A DNA stretch of 51,797 nt from Candidatus Fermentithermobacillaceae bacterium (GCA_020725645.1 DYEQ01000009.1:1-51797), one strand, 5' to 3'; positions 23,960-33,035 are shown, counted from the first letter of the stretch. A program made the numbers and translations. The notes: generated by a model not told the origin, from the sequence alone.

Positions 23960-25025
23960 TCCCCTCGACGTAGCGTGCCGCCTGGTGACGACCGCCCGCA
24001 AGGAAAAGCCCCAGGACCTCAGGGAAGTTGCGGGCGTCCTCGCCCTGCTGAATCTCCTCGGCATTGTCGACGCCTTTTACGGGGAGACGACCGAATCAGC
24101 TGCGGGGAAACCCCAAACGGTGACCGGTGCGGTAAGTGCGACCGGCGTATCCGGTCCTTTGGCTTCCGCCGTCAGCCCTGTCCTCGCTGATGTGACCGGC
24201 GGCGGGCCTCTAGCTTCTGAGTGCCAGCGGGACCAGGAAGCGGGCTGTCCCTCACAGGAAGACCTTACCGGAGCAGCTAGAGGAGCTGCGACGACGTCTG
24301 CCGGGACGCCCTCGGAGACGCCCGCGCTGCCCTGTTCAGGAGCGTCTGTTGTAGGAGACACCGGGGCGGTTTCCAGAGAGCCTTCCCCTCAACTTGCGGC
24401 CGGTGGAGCTCGAGGACCGGCGGATGTCGCGTCAAACCTTCTCTCGAGCCTCGTTGGGACGACGGCCAGGGATAAGGGGCTCGATCCTAAGCTCATAACA
24501 AGCTTAGTCGGGCTCCTGGCCCGGGCTTCCGCCCAGAAGACCGCTTCCGGGGAAGAGACTGCCCAGGGAGCAGGTGCGGAAGCGGATAAAGAAAAGGCAT
24601 CTTTAGCGGCGCTGTTCGACCCCAAGTTCATAACCCTGGTTCTCAACCTGCTGGCTGCGCTGAATAAGCCCGGGGGCGAGGCTGTGGCAGAGGGGCGGAA
24701 GGACGGTCAATCCCGCTCGAGCGCCCCGGCGGGTGCCGGAGCTACGGTGGGTACGTGGCCGGTAAGGCCGGAACCCTCCGACGAATCCGGCTCGGAGGCG
24801 GAGCGATCTCCGGGCAAGGACATCGAGGTGAGCGTGGATTCGAACGGGGTGGCGAGGTTCCGGAAGCCGTCGTCCGTCTCTCGTTCGATGTCCCGGGCTT
24901 CCGAGCCCGTATCCCGGCTTTTCGGAGGTCCGGGGCAAACCCGGGGTCACAAACCCGGACACGCGATTCTGAAGTCTCCATTCATAACGCCGAGGCGTCC
25001 TTCTTATCTTGATGGAAAGGGGTAA
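23946..25025 (+). CDS. Large low-complexity protein, unknown function
   Basis: A 359-residue protein starting with ATG inside the YbaB-like gene, implying translational coupling. Three helical islands lie in long Ala/Gly/Ser/Thr/Pro linkers: DLREVAGVLALLNLLGIVDA near residue 25, DPKLITSLVGLLARA near 180 and DPKFITLVLNLLAALNKPGG near 226. The last two are clearly related, so the protein carries an internal repeat. The C-terminus is Arg/Ser/Pro-rich (PSVSRSMSRASEPVSRL). No signal peptide or catalytic motif. Possibly a partner of the YbaB-like protein; I do not recognise a family. Confidence 0.65.
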   Translation: MSRANPLDVACRLVTTARKEKPQDLREVAGVLALLNLLGIVDAFYGETTESAAGKPQTVTGAVSATGVSGPLASAVSPVLADVTGGGPLASECQRDQEAGCPSQEDLTGAARGAATTSAGTPSETPALPCSGASVVGDTGAVSREPSPQLAAGGARGPADVASNLLSSLVGTTARDKGLDPKLITSLVGLLARASAQKTASGEETAQGAGAEADKEKASLAALFDPKFITLVLNLLAALNKPGGEAVAEGRKDGQSRSSAPAGAGATVGTWPVRPEPSDESGSEAERSPGKDIEVSVDSNGVARFRKPSSVSRSMSRASEPVSRLFGGPGQTRGHKPGHAILKSPFITPRRPSYLDGKG

Positions 25026-25073
25026 TGCGGCCGCAAATCCGGCCGGGCCCCACGAAAAAAGGGGGCCGTCTCG

Positions 25074-25865
25074 GTGATATTCGTATCTAGCCGCGTGTCC
25101 CGCGTAGCCATCGCGTTTCTCCTGGTGGCCGCGGGGATTTTCTTTGGGATCCAAAGCCGCGAAGCGCCTGTTGTAGAGATGTACGAGCCGGTCCAGGCCA
25201 GGGGGCATGAGATGCCCGTTTTCTATGTCAGGACCGAGCGCAAAGCTTGCGCGCTCACCTTCGATATATCCTGGGGGGAAAAGATGCACGACAAGATCCT
25301 GGACATCCTCAAAGAACAGGGAGTTAAAGCTACTTTCTTCCTTTCGGGACCCTGGGCGAGCCGGCATCGAAACGTGGTGAGACGCATCGTCGATGATGGT
25401 CACGAACTCGCCAGCCACGGCCATGACCATGTTAACCTCAGCGAGTATTCCAAAGAGGAAATCGCGGAAAACATCCGACAGGCCCATAACATCCTCACTA
25501 ATATATCCGGGGCGACGCTCAAATACTTCCGGCCTCCCAACGGAGACTACGACGACCTCGTGGTGCTGACCGCCAGAGAACTCGGGTACGAGACAGTGAT
25601 CTGGGCGGTGGATAGCATAGACTGGAAAAACCCGGGCGTCTCCTACATCGTGCAGCGGGTGTCCGGGCTGGTATTCCCGGGTGCGATAATTTTGTTCCAC
25701 GCGTCGGACTCGGCTCCTCAGACGCCGGAAGCTCTCCCCCTGGTCATCGAAAACCTGAGATCGGCGGGGTACGAGCTGGTCACCTTGGGCCAGCTGATGG
25801 GCATGGGGACGCCGGCCAGGGATGACCCGCGGGGCAGACCAAGGTCGGAGCTGCCGGGGAGCTGA
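25074..25865 (+). CDS. pdaB: Polysaccharide deacetylase, PdaB-like sporulation protein
   Basis: A CE4 (NodB) deacetylase acting outside the membrane on peptidoglycan, needed for spore wall maintenance in Bacillus. An N-terminal membrane anchor (VAIAFLLVAAGIFFGIQ) is followed by the NodB motifs: ALTFDISWGEKM (first Asp; the D-I-S-W-G form is typical of PdaB), ELASHGHDHVNLSEYS (metal His pair), YFRPPNGDYD and GAIILFHASDSA. 263 residues, normal length. GTG start at 25074. The Pro/Arg C-terminal tail (TPARDDPRGRPRS) is extra. Confidence 0.92.
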   Translation: MIFVSSRVSRVAIAFLLVAAGIFFGIQSREAPVVEMYEPVQARGHEMPVFYVRTERKACALTFDISWGEKMHDKILDILKEQGVKATFFLSGPWASRHRNVVRRIVDDGHELASHGHDHVNLSEYSKEEIAENIRQAHNILTNISGATLKYFRPPNGDYDDLVVLTARELGYETVIWAVDSIDWKNPGVSYIVQRVSGLVFPGAIILFHASDSAPQTPEALPLVIENLRSAGYELVTLGQLMGMGTPARDDPRGRPRSELPGS

Positions 25866-26022
25866 ATCTAAGCTCCCGAAGGCCCACCTGTGCCAGTGGG
25901 CGCAGGACCGCCGGTCTTGTCTGGAACGCTCACCGGCAAATTCCGTCATGATAGGATAAGAGATAGAACCGGTTTACGCGCCGTAAACCTCTCGTAACCG
26001 GAACCGATGGGAGTGAGTACCT

Positions 26023-27414
26023 GTGCTTAAGCGCATCGCGACGGCGGTGATTCTTCTCGCAATCGCCGGCTTTAACCTGGTTTTTGCCGGTGACGGGCTG
26101 GCTGAACCCGATCGTACGAGGTTCTACGTGTATTTCCCGCTGTACTTGACGAACGGCGTTTTCGTGTTCCCGGTAGAATACTCCGTTCCACGGACTTCGA
26201 CCCCGGCCAAAGAGGCCCTAACCGCGCTCGTTAAGGGTCCGCCCGAAGGGTCGTTCCTCAGCGCCATGATCCCGCGGAACACCACCATCCGTTCGGTTTC
26301 CATCAAGGATGGAATCATCACGGTGGATTTCGGTCCGGAAATACGGAAGATGAGTGTGGGATCGGGTGGTGAGGCGGCGGTGCTGTCCGCCATAGTCAAC
26401 ACGGCCTGCCAGTTTCCAGAGGTGCGGGCCGCGAGGATACTTGTGGAGGGCGCTCCCGCTGATTCGCTGGCGGGGCATGTGGATATCACCGGCCCCCTTG
26501 AACCGGACCGTAGGGCGATATTCCAGAGCTGGACCAACAGGTTCCCCGATGTGCCGTACTGGGCGGAGGGTTCCATATGCCTCCTTCGGGCGCTGGATGT
26601 CATAAGCGGCTGCGGGGACGGGACTTTCGCTCCCGACAGGAAGCTCATGCGCTCGGAGCTCCTCCAGCTCGTTGTGGAGGCCACAGGGTTGCCCTGTGTG
26701 CCGCCCGGCGCAGCTGAGGGCGTCCCGTTCCGTGACGTCCCTGCCACGATGTGGTACTACGATGCGGTGAGGAGAGCTCTCCATGCGGGTCTCATCAAAC
26801 CGGAAGACTACGGTGAGTCGTTCGGACCCACGGACGTGATATCCAGGGAAGAAATGGTGTGGATGCTTGTCAGAGCCCAGGACATCTACGCCGCGTCCCA
26901 CCCCGAGGTCATCCCCAAAGAAAAAGCGGAGGTCGTCCGGTTCTCGGACGAAGAAACCATATCGCCTAAGTACCTCGACAGCATCAAGAAGGCGCAGGAA
27001 CGAGGACTCGTAGTCGGGATGCCCGACGGCAGTTTTCAGCCGAAGAAAGTCCTTACCCGGGCTGAAGCTGCCGTCGCGGTCGCGCGCATGATCGGAATCC
27101 AGGGCAAAGAGGTGCTCCTGGCGTACCCCACCGGCGAGGCTCAATGGGATGGGGGAGATGTGACCGTGCTCGGCGCTGCCTCGGCCTTCGAAGGAAACGT
27201 CCTCATACGGGTCAAGGATTCGGCGGGCCGAACTATCTTCGAGGATTACACGACCAGCACCAGCGGGATGGGTTGGGGCGTGTTCGGATTCACCATCGCG
27301 GCGGACCGGCTGAGCGGGAAGGATCCCGCTTTGGTCGAGGTTTATACGGTCAGCGCCAAGGACGGGTCGGAGTACGGAAACAGGAGAATCGAACTGGTGA
27401 AGGTTGGGCGCTAA
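26023..27414 (+). CDS. Secreted GerMN / S-layer homology protein
   Basis: Signal peptide at 1-24 (ATAVILLAIAGFNLVFAG). Residues about 33-155 form a GerMN domain (FYVYFPLYLTNGVFVFPVEY, TPAKEALTALVKGPPEG, IKDGIITVDFG), as in spore germination protein GerM. Then three SLH modules (about 172-355: FPDVPYWAEGSICLLRALDV, DGTFAPDRKLMRSELLQLV, DGSFQPKKVLTRAEAAVAVA) that bind the cell wall. The C-terminus (about 370-460, EGNVLIRVKDSAGRTIFEDY) is a Gmad2-type beta domain. GTG start at 26023 after GGGAG. Likely cell-surface or spore-associated. Confidence 0.9.
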   Translation: MLKRIATAVILLAIAGFNLVFAGDGLAEPDRTRFYVYFPLYLTNGVFVFPVEYSVPRTSTPAKEALTALVKGPPEGSFLSAMIPRNTTIRSVSIKDGIITVDFGPEIRKMSVGSGGEAAVLSAIVNTACQFPEVRAARILVEGAPADSLAGHVDITGPLEPDRRAIFQSWTNRFPDVPYWAEGSICLLRALDVISGCGDGTFAPDRKLMRSELLQLVVEATGLPCVPPGAAEGVPFRDVPATMWYYDAVRRALHAGLIKPEDYGESFGPTDVISREEMVWMLVRAQDIYAASHPEVIPKEKAEVVRFSDEETISPKYLDSIKKAQERGLVVGMPDGSFQPKKVLTRAEAAVAVARMIGIQGKEVLLAYPTGEAQWDGGDVTVLGAASAFEGNVLIRVKDSAGRTIFEDYTTSTSGMGWGVFGFTIAADRLSGKDPALVEVYTVSAKDGSEYGNRRIELVKVGR

Positions 27415-27522
27415 AACGTTGCCGCAAGTATCAGCTTGCGGAGTTCCCCCCGTGGTCGCCGTAGTTTCCCCGCTAGATAGCGGGCGGGTGGCACCGGGAT
27501 ATCTCGTTTGGCTCGCTTACAG

Positions 27523-27614
27523 GGTGACATTATCACTGGCCGGCAGCATACCGCGGGGAGGTTGACAACAGCTCAAGTCTACCAGATAATGGAATCACCC
27601 CGGTGACACTATCA
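27523..27614. repeat. GGTGACAyTATCA direct repeats, possible IS end remnant
   Basis: GGTGACATTATCA at 27523-27535 and GGTGACACTATCA at 27602-27614, with GTTGACAACAG between. Repeated TGACA-x-TATC motifs resemble terminal sequences of IS21-like elements; no transposase is present. Assignment is tentative. Confidence 0.3.
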
Positions 27615-27637
27615 GGGGGACAGGGTGTAGAGAAGGG

Positions 27638-27695
27638 GACCTGGTGGCGGTCGCACGGTTTGCCGCGGCGCGGACCGTGTGGGTGCCACCAGGTC
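27638..27695. repeat. 58-bp imperfect inverted repeat
   Basis: GACCTGGTGGC (27638-27648) is the exact complement of GCCACCAGGTC (27685-27695). Inside, CACGGT (27654-27659) pairs with ACCGTG (27674-27679) around GCCGCGGC. It would fold into a stable cruciform or RNA hairpin ending 16 bases before GGAGG of the next gene. Confidence 0.8.
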
Positions 27696-27719
27696 AATTC
27701 ATTTTGGAGGTGCAAAACG

Positions 27720-28547
27720 ATGGGAAATGGCGATGCAAACCTCCCGCCCGGAAGAAATCCCCGGGTAAGGGCCGCACCGGGAGATGGGTGGAACGGTGCA
27801 GGTCGCCCTCGTTGTCCCTCTGGGTGGTTTTATGCGAACGAGCCGGTGGGGAGGCGTCGAAGTTCCGGGAAAAGACGGACTCTCCTCGTCGTTTGTCTCG
27901 GGATACCGTTACTCGCCACTATGTTGCTTGTGGGCAATCTAGCCCGATATAAGGGATGCTACGTGATGGTCCGGGTTGAAGAATCGTCAACCCTTGCCCT
28001 TAAAACCTGGCCCGCCTTGTCGGAGGACCCGGCGCAAGCCTGGGCGGACCCGGAAACTAAAACCCTCGAAATGGCCCAGGATAAAATGCCCTGGACCGCG
28101 ATTATGGCCGTCCATTACTCCGCGAATTCCCTCGGGGTCAGGTTTTACGACCGTGTGTCTTTCTCGCCGACGGGGAGGATGAAGCTGCCCGTTACCCGGC
28201 CGCTTTCCTGGCTCGTCCCGGGGGAAAACGGAGAGACGGTAGAGGCCGTGGACAACGCCGCCAGGGTGCTTCTGGGGGATCTTCGCTTCGAGGGGTGTAC
28301 GCCACAGGGCAGGATCGTCTTTAAGTACGGACCAGCTCGCATCGAGCTTGACCCGGGTGACAGCTGGGGGATCCTTCTCGTATCGGACGGCAGCGGGATC
28401 AGGGAAATAAGCGGTGATTCCTGGAGGCAGGAGCTGGAAGCAGCAATGGCCCGGGGATATCCTGCCACAAGGCTTATGGTGACGAACATGGGTCTATGGC
28501 CGAAGGACCGAGTCATTACCTCGGGGGAGGGTGGCCATGGCTGGTAA
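27720..28547 (+). CDS. Membrane-anchored protein of unknown function
   Basis: 275 residues. ATG at 27720 follows GGAGG by nine bases. A Gly/Arg/Pro-rich cytosolic head precedes one membrane helix (LLVVCLGIPLLATMLLVGNL, near residue 72-91), so most of the chain would lie outside. The outer part has beta-rich segments (GVRFYDRVSFSPTGRMKLPV, GRIVFKYGPARIELDPGDSW, GILLVSDGSGIREISG). No family recognised. Its end overlaps the start of the lipase-like gene by 11 bp, so the two are probably co-expressed and may act together at the cell surface. Confidence 0.75.
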   Translation: MGNGDANLPPGRNPRVRAAPGDGWNGAGRPRCPSGWFYANEPVGRRRSSGKRRTLLVVCLGIPLLATMLLVGNLARYKGCYVMVRVEESSTLALKTWPALSEDPAQAWADPETKTLEMAQDKMPWTAIMAVHYSANSLGVRFYDRVSFSPTGRMKLPVTRPLSWLVPGENGETVEAVDNAARVLLGDLRFEGCTPQGRIVFKYGPARIELDPGDSWGILLVSDGSGIREISGDSWRQELEAAMARGYPATRLMVTNMGLWPKDRVITSGEGGHGW

Positions 28548-31494
28548 CATCCGACCCGCTCGTTCCCTGACGGTGATGATCCTGATGATCCACGGTGCCG
28601 GGCGTTTCCGCAGGACAGCGCGAGATTTCGCATCACGCCGGCCGGAGCCTGCCGCGCCGGTATCCGCTCCCCGGAGCCCCGTTCGTCTTGCCGGAATTCT
28701 CACCCTCGTTGTCATCCTATTCATAAACACCCTAACTCCGGTTATCCACGCCCACGGTTCCGAAATCCTAGAAGTGGTGCCGGTCATCCTCGCGTCAGAA
28801 GGACCGGGCGGCGGAGAATACTGGACGAAAACCAGGGTCCTGGACATGCTGTCGAAAAACGGCTGGCACGAAGGGGAAAACCTATGGATTTTCCAGCCCG
28901 AAGGAGCGTTTGGAGATCTTCCGGACATATCGTCGGAGTTTGCGGCGTTCGTCCGGGAAACGGTCCGAGCCAAAGGAATCGGCGAGATCCAAGTGGTCGC
29001 GTCGGGCGTCGCCGGCCTTTACGTAAGGTACTGTGTGGAGGCAGGTCTTCTATACCCCGTTAAAGTAAAAACTCTGGTAACCGTAGCTTCGCCGCACCGG
29101 GGCGCCTTTTTCGCCGGTGTGATTAAGTCCGTCCTTGCAATGATCCGCTATGAGCGGGAAGTATCGAAGGACACCGGGCTGCTCGATGTGATCGCCGGGA
29201 AGGCGCCGCCTATCGAGGAATTCGGTCTCGACGAGATCCTAGCCCATACTCCCTGGGAATCGGAAAGCCAGTTCATCCTCGAGCGGGCACGACGCTACGA
29301 GCGTCTTTATCACGAGTACCTCATGGAGCGCCATTTCGCCGTAGCGGGTCTTCCCCTGGAGTCATCTCAGGAAACTTTTCCGGGCTGGGTGAGCCGTCGT
29401 TATCCGGAGATCTGGGAGACGAAGATAGCGGGCCGGACGTTAACAGACAGAGCTTGCGCGGGAGCCTCCGGCCGTGCTTCGATCGACCCGGTGTCCGCAG
29501 ACGGCATACCGGGGCCGGGGACTTACGGACAGTTAAAACCACCGGTCGCCCCGGTATCTCCAGGTGGTAGGCCGGAGCCGGGAACTTCCAGGGAGCTGGC
29601 ATCACCAACGACGCCGGGTACCGGCCTCACCTTGGCTTACTACGAACTTTTGGCCATGGAAGCGGCGAAGAACGGCTACGCCATGAAGATCGTCCCCAGA
29701 GAAAGTTTACTTGAGAGCATCACCGGCGGCTTATATATCCCCCAAACCTGGGAGGAGGGCCTCGTTCATTACGGACTCAAGATCCTGGCTTTCGCCGCGA
29801 AGAACCTGGTGATCCTGGGGAAAGGGTTGGTGGAAGAGCAGGTGCTGGCGTGGGGTCTTGAGCGGCTCGGCTTTCTCGACGGACCGGACGATCCGTTTCT
29901 GGGACGTCTCGTTACCGAAAGCATAGTGGTGAACATGGGTAGCTCGGGCCGGAACCGGTTCTTCGCCGTTCCGGCCAACGCATACCTGGCCGGATGGAAC
30001 CGGTCGAGTCTTTCCTCCAGGAACGGAACGAGGTACGTTTCGATGGTTGAGAAGCGCCCAGATGTCCTGCGGGGGATATGGCCGCAGCTGGGTACCAGCG
30101 ACTGGTTCGTCCAGGTTGATGCCGCGGTGGCGCCCGCCGGACCGGATGATGTGGTCATGGTGTTCAACACGCTCGGTCCCATTCCTGGCCGGGGGCTTCT
30201 CGGGAACAAAGCAGCCAGGGAGGCACTCTTGAAAACCCTTAAGGATCCTTACTGCAATTGCTCTGTGGCCCGCCCTCGTGCCGGAGGAACTGCCCGGATG
30301 GAGGTGTCGTCCTGGCGTCCCTCCGTGGTTTTTCTCCCCCGCGAAACCGGCGGGGGTGACGGGTATGAAATCAGGGTTGCTTTCGGTTCTGTACCCGGGG
30401 GCTGGCAGCTTGTCGCAGTCCCCGCCGCGGACTCGGGAGATCTCCTGTTCGCGGTAGGCCCGGAAGATCGGCGCGTTTCAGAAGCAGTTTCGGCGCCTTG
30501 CCCCCAGGCTGACACATGGACGAGCGGGTTAGCTCCCCTAAGTTCCGCAGCGCCCGGGGGTGGGAGATTGAGTGGTTCGACGAGCCGGACAGCTCCTGGT
30601 GCCGGCGTCTTCGCCTTTCGGGTACGAGCCAAGTCTGAAAAGAGCCCGGTCGAAGCCGGTGTCGTCCTAAAGCTCGTTCCTGAAGATCGGACTCTCGCCG
30701 GACCCATGTCCTCGGTTCCGGAGCTCTATACCAGGGAAGTGTCGATGAATGTTCTCGTGGAAGTGAAGCTGCCGGAAGAGCCAACCGGGACCGAATGGGC
30801 CGAGGCCGGTGGCGTGGTAGGCGACGGTTCATCGGCGGGCAAAGGAGCACGAGCCGGAGACGACGGGTCGGAAGCCCGTGATTTAGCGGGAACGGAGAAA
30901 TCAGGGGAAAAGCCGACGCGGCCGGGAAGCACCGGTTCAGGCGACGCCTCGTTTGGGGCCCGGCATGACACGATCGGGGATGGACTCCTGGATAACGAGT
31001 TACCGGAGAACGAGAACCAATTGCCGGGTAACGACGGGGTGCCCGGCTTTCCCGCGAAGGAAGGAGAGGAGCTCCCCTTGGAATCTTCGGAGCAAGAGAC
31101 GCCCCAAGGAAACCTCGACGAGCTGGCCGGATGGGGACCTCTCATCGTCGTTACGTACCGGTCGAAAAAGACCGCCCACTGGTTACCCGAGGAAAACTAC
31201 CGGGTCCCCTTTTCTCTGGAACTCCTGGGGCCGAAGAAGTGGGTGACGGGTAAACCGGCGAAATTCGAAGCGTCCTTTCGGGTTGAAACCCCGCCCGGTG
31301 TAATGCTGGAGAGCGTTTCCTTCGACCCGGCACTGAAGTTCGCCGTAATTTGGAAGAGGGCCGGGGATTTTAAGGTGGGCGTCGCCGTTAAAGCTAAGTT
31401 TCGTATCACATTGGGGAGCGAAGAGGTTAGGGTCACCAATGTCTACTACACCGAGGTACCGGTGAGCGTTCTCACCCTTGGGATTACGAGGTAA
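28537..31494 (+). CDS. Large secreted lipase-like protein lacking the nucleophile Ser
   Basis: 985 residues, ATG at 28537 with GGGGGAGG six bases upstream. After a signal/anchor (LAGILTLVVILFINTLTPVI) comes an alpha/beta-hydrolase region resembling triacylglycerol lipases/PGAP1: VVASGVAGLYVRYCVEAG corresponds to the usual elbow (A/G-H-S-x-G-G-L-x-x-R-Y) and TLVTVASPHRGAFFAG to the conserved T-P-H-x-G. At the nucleophile position Gly replaces Ser (about residue 157), so hydrolase activity is doubtful. Pro/Gly/Ser linkers follow (about 29450-29630 and 30780-31110), and a C-terminal beta region (LELLGPKKWVTGKPAKFEAS). Family assignment moderate; function unknown. Confidence 0.75.
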   Translation: MAGNIRPARSLTVMILMIHGAGRFRRTARDFASRRPEPAAPVSAPRSPVRLAGILTLVVILFINTLTPVIHAHGSEILEVVPVILASEGPGGGEYWTKTRVLDMLSKNGWHEGENLWIFQPEGAFGDLPDISSEFAAFVRETVRAKGIGEIQVVASGVAGLYVRYCVEAGLLYPVKVKTLVTVASPHRGAFFAGVIKSVLAMIRYEREVSKDTGLLDVIAGKAPPIEEFGLDEILAHTPWESESQFILERARRYERLYHEYLMERHFAVAGLPLESSQETFPGWVSRRYPEIWETKIAGRTLTDRACAGASGRASIDPVSADGIPGPGTYGQLKPPVAPVSPGGRPEPGTSRELASPTTPGTGLTLAYYELLAMEAAKNGYAMKIVPRESLLESITGGLYIPQTWEEGLVHYGLKILAFAAKNLVILGKGLVEEQVLAWGLERLGFLDGPDDPFLGRLVTESIVVNMGSSGRNRFFAVPANAYLAGWNRSSLSSRNGTRYVSMVEKRPDVLRGIWPQLGTSDWFVQVDAAVAPAGPDDVVMVFNTLGPIPGRGLLGNKAAREALLKTLKDPYCNCSVARPRAGGTARMEVSSWRPSVVFLPRETGGGDGYEIRVAFGSVPGGWQLVAVPAADSGDLLFAVGPEDRRVSEAVSAPCPQADTWTSGLAPLSSAAPGGGRLSGSTSRTAPGAGVFAFRVRAKSEKSPVEAGVVLKLVPEDRTLAGPMSSVPELYTREVSMNVLVEVKLPEEPTGTEWAEAGGVVGDGSSAGKGARAGDDGSEARDLAGTEKSGEKPTRPGSTGSGDASFGARHDTIGDGLLDNELPENENQLPGNDGVPGFPAKEGEELPLESSEQETPQGNLDELAGWGPLIVVTYRSKKTAHWLPEENYRVPFSLELLGPKKWVTGKPAKFEASFRVETPPGVMLESVSFDPALKFAVIWKRAGDFKVGVAVKAKFRITLGSEEVRVTNVYYTEVPVSVLTLGITR

Positions 31495-31811
31495 CACGGC
31501 GGGGGCATGGGACCTTCCCGCAAAGCGTAGCAGTCGAGCTGGTAAACTCGAGGTGATGGGAGAAAGCCCATGGGGTAAGCTCCGGTTAGGGTCAGCGACC
31601 GCTCGAAAGGCAGTGATATCCGAACAGTGCGGGGCAGGACCCGCGGACTTTTCTGCGTGGTCGCCGTATAGGTATTCAGTGGAGTCGCGCTCGAGAGTGC
31701 GGAAGGGAAGAGAACCAGGAGGTAAGACCGGAAATGCCGAAAAAGATAAGCGCGGAGGGAACCTGTAGCTCTTTTGTGCGTCGTTAAGATGAGGGGAAAG
31801 GGTGTGACGGC
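31495..31811 (+). other. Intergenic region upstream of the ABC ATPase
   Basis: No conventional gene seen. It contains the 17-codon ORF at 31734-31787 and scattered GAGG-like sequences. Confidence 0.4.
31734..31787 (+). CDS. Candidate 17-residue leader peptide
   Basis: ATG at 31734 follows a strong CAGGAGGTAAG; the frame reads MPKKISAEGTCSSFVRR and stops at 31785, 24 bp before the ABC ATPase start. The good ribosome site is the only support; it might be a leader or chance. Confidence 0.3.
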   Translation: MPKKISAEGTCSSFVRR

Positions 31812-32543
31812 ATGATCTCCGTGCGCAGACTCGAAAAGGAATACACCATCGGTGAGATAAAGCTCAAGGTACTAAAAGGCATAGACCTGGATGTCCCGGA
31901 AGGCCAGTTCGTGGCCATTATGGGACCATCCGGTTCCGGTAAGACCACCCTTATGAATATCCTGGGATGCCTCGATAAGCCCAGTTCCGGCCAGTATTTC
32001 CTGGCGGGCGAAGACGTGAGCAAGAAAAGGGACGACGAGCTCGCCGATATCCGCAACAGGAAAGTGGGTTTCGTTTTTCAGACCTCCAACCTCCTGGCCC
32101 GGACGACCGCCCTGGCCAACGTGGAGCTTCCCCTCATTTACCGGGGGATGTCCCGCCGTGAGAGGCGCGAACGGGCGGAAAGGGCGCTCGTCATGGTAGG
32201 TCTCGGCGAGCGCCTTAACCACCGGCCCAACGAACTCTCCGGCGGTGAGCAGCAAAGGGTGGCCATCGCCCGGGCCATTGTGGGAGATCCCAGCATAGTG
32301 CTGGCGGATGAGCCCACAGGAAACCTCGATACCAAGTCGGGCGAGGAAGTGATGGCGATCTTCCAGCGGCTCCATGCGAGGGGAATTACCCTGGTGTTGG
32401 TGACGCACGATCCGGACATCGCCCGGCACGCCCAGCGGATCGTCAGGATAAGGGATGGCAGGATAGTGGCGGATGAAGAAGTGAAAGACCCGCTCAGCGC
32501 CGAGGAATTGCTCAAGACGCTTCCGGCCGAGGCATCAGCTTGA
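31812..32543 (+). CDS. ABC transporter ATP-binding protein (LolD/MacB type)
   Basis: A 243-residue nucleotide-binding subunit. Walker A is GPSGSGKTT in [20 protein letters not shown]-loop [20 protein letters not shown]; signature [19 protein letters not shown]; Walker [14 protein letters not shown]-loop VTHDPD. The order and the N-L-D after Walker B fit the MacB/LolD/FtsE-like group that works with FtsX-type permeases. No permease or membrane-fusion gene lies next to it: the neighbour downstream is on the other strand. It may partner with subunits encoded elsewhere or be left from a larger operon. ATG at 31812. Confidence 0.93.
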   Translation: MISVRRLEKEYTIGEIKLKVLKGIDLDVPEGQFVAIMGPSGSGKTTLMNILGCLDKPSSGQYFLAGEDVSKKRDDELADIRNRKVGFVFQTSNLLARTTALANVELPLIYRGMSRRERRERAERALVMVGLGERLNHRPNELSGGEQQRVAIARAIVGDPSIVLADEPTGNLDTKSGEEVMAIFQRLHARGITLVLVTHDPDIARHAQRIVRIRDGRIVADEEVKDPLSAEELLKTLPAEASA

Positions 32544-32624
32544 CGAGTTTTACGAGCTCGATGAGCTTCACCAGCTTGATGACCAGGGAGGATCGACGAA
32601 GATCTCTTCCCCGGTCGTTTCCTT

Positions 32625-33035
32625 TCACGGAGAGCTTTTGAAGATCCTGGTCAGGAGATCCTTCCCCTCAGGACTCTTGAAGAAGGTGAGGAGGACTTCT
32701 GAGAGGGCCTTTCTGAATGAGGGAGACTTGATGGCCTCTTCCAGCATTTTAGCGAAAGTCTCCGGTGGGGTGTTTTCGACGATCTCCCTGACCAGAGCTT
32801 CCGCTTCGGCCGACGAGATGATCTGCTGAACTGCCTTACGGATTTCGGGCATATTGAGAGGAGGTTCCGCGTTGGGATTGGAAGTCGAGCCCAGAATCGA
32901 GCTCAACACCGGACCCATCACTTCCGGAGGAAGAGTGACATATCCGCGGACCAGGCCATAAAGCACGCCCGCGGTGAAACATATGCCCAGCATTACACCT
33001 AAAGCTACCAGCAGAAGGAACCTAATCCATGGCAT
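32625..33035 (-). CDS. Membrane-anchored hypothetical protein
   Basis: 136 residues with an N-terminal membrane helix (FLLLVALGVMLGICFTAGVL) and an outer helical part with repeated short units (ETFAKMLEEAIKSPSFRKAL, LLTFFKSPEGKDLLTRIF). The K-S-P-x-F/E-x-K pattern recalls the C-terminus of germination protein GerD, but similarity is only suggestive. ATG at 33035, with GGTGAT just upstream. It is divergent from lgt, with about 100 bp between the two. Confidence 0.65.
   Translation of the reverse strand: MPWIRFLLLVALGVMLGICFTAGVLYGLVRGYVTLPPEVMGPVLSSILGSTSNPNAEPPLNMPEIRKAVQQIISSAEAEALVREIVENTPPETFAKMLEEAIKSPSFRKALSEVLLTFFKSPEGKDLLTRIFKSSP

Larger units (their letters stand above)
27415..27719. 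other. Intergenic region with repeated and palindromic elements
   Basis: No gene seen. Holds the GGTGACA-type direct repeats (27523-27614) and a 58-bp inverted repeat (27638-27695) just before the ribosome site of the next gene. Confidence 0.5.
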
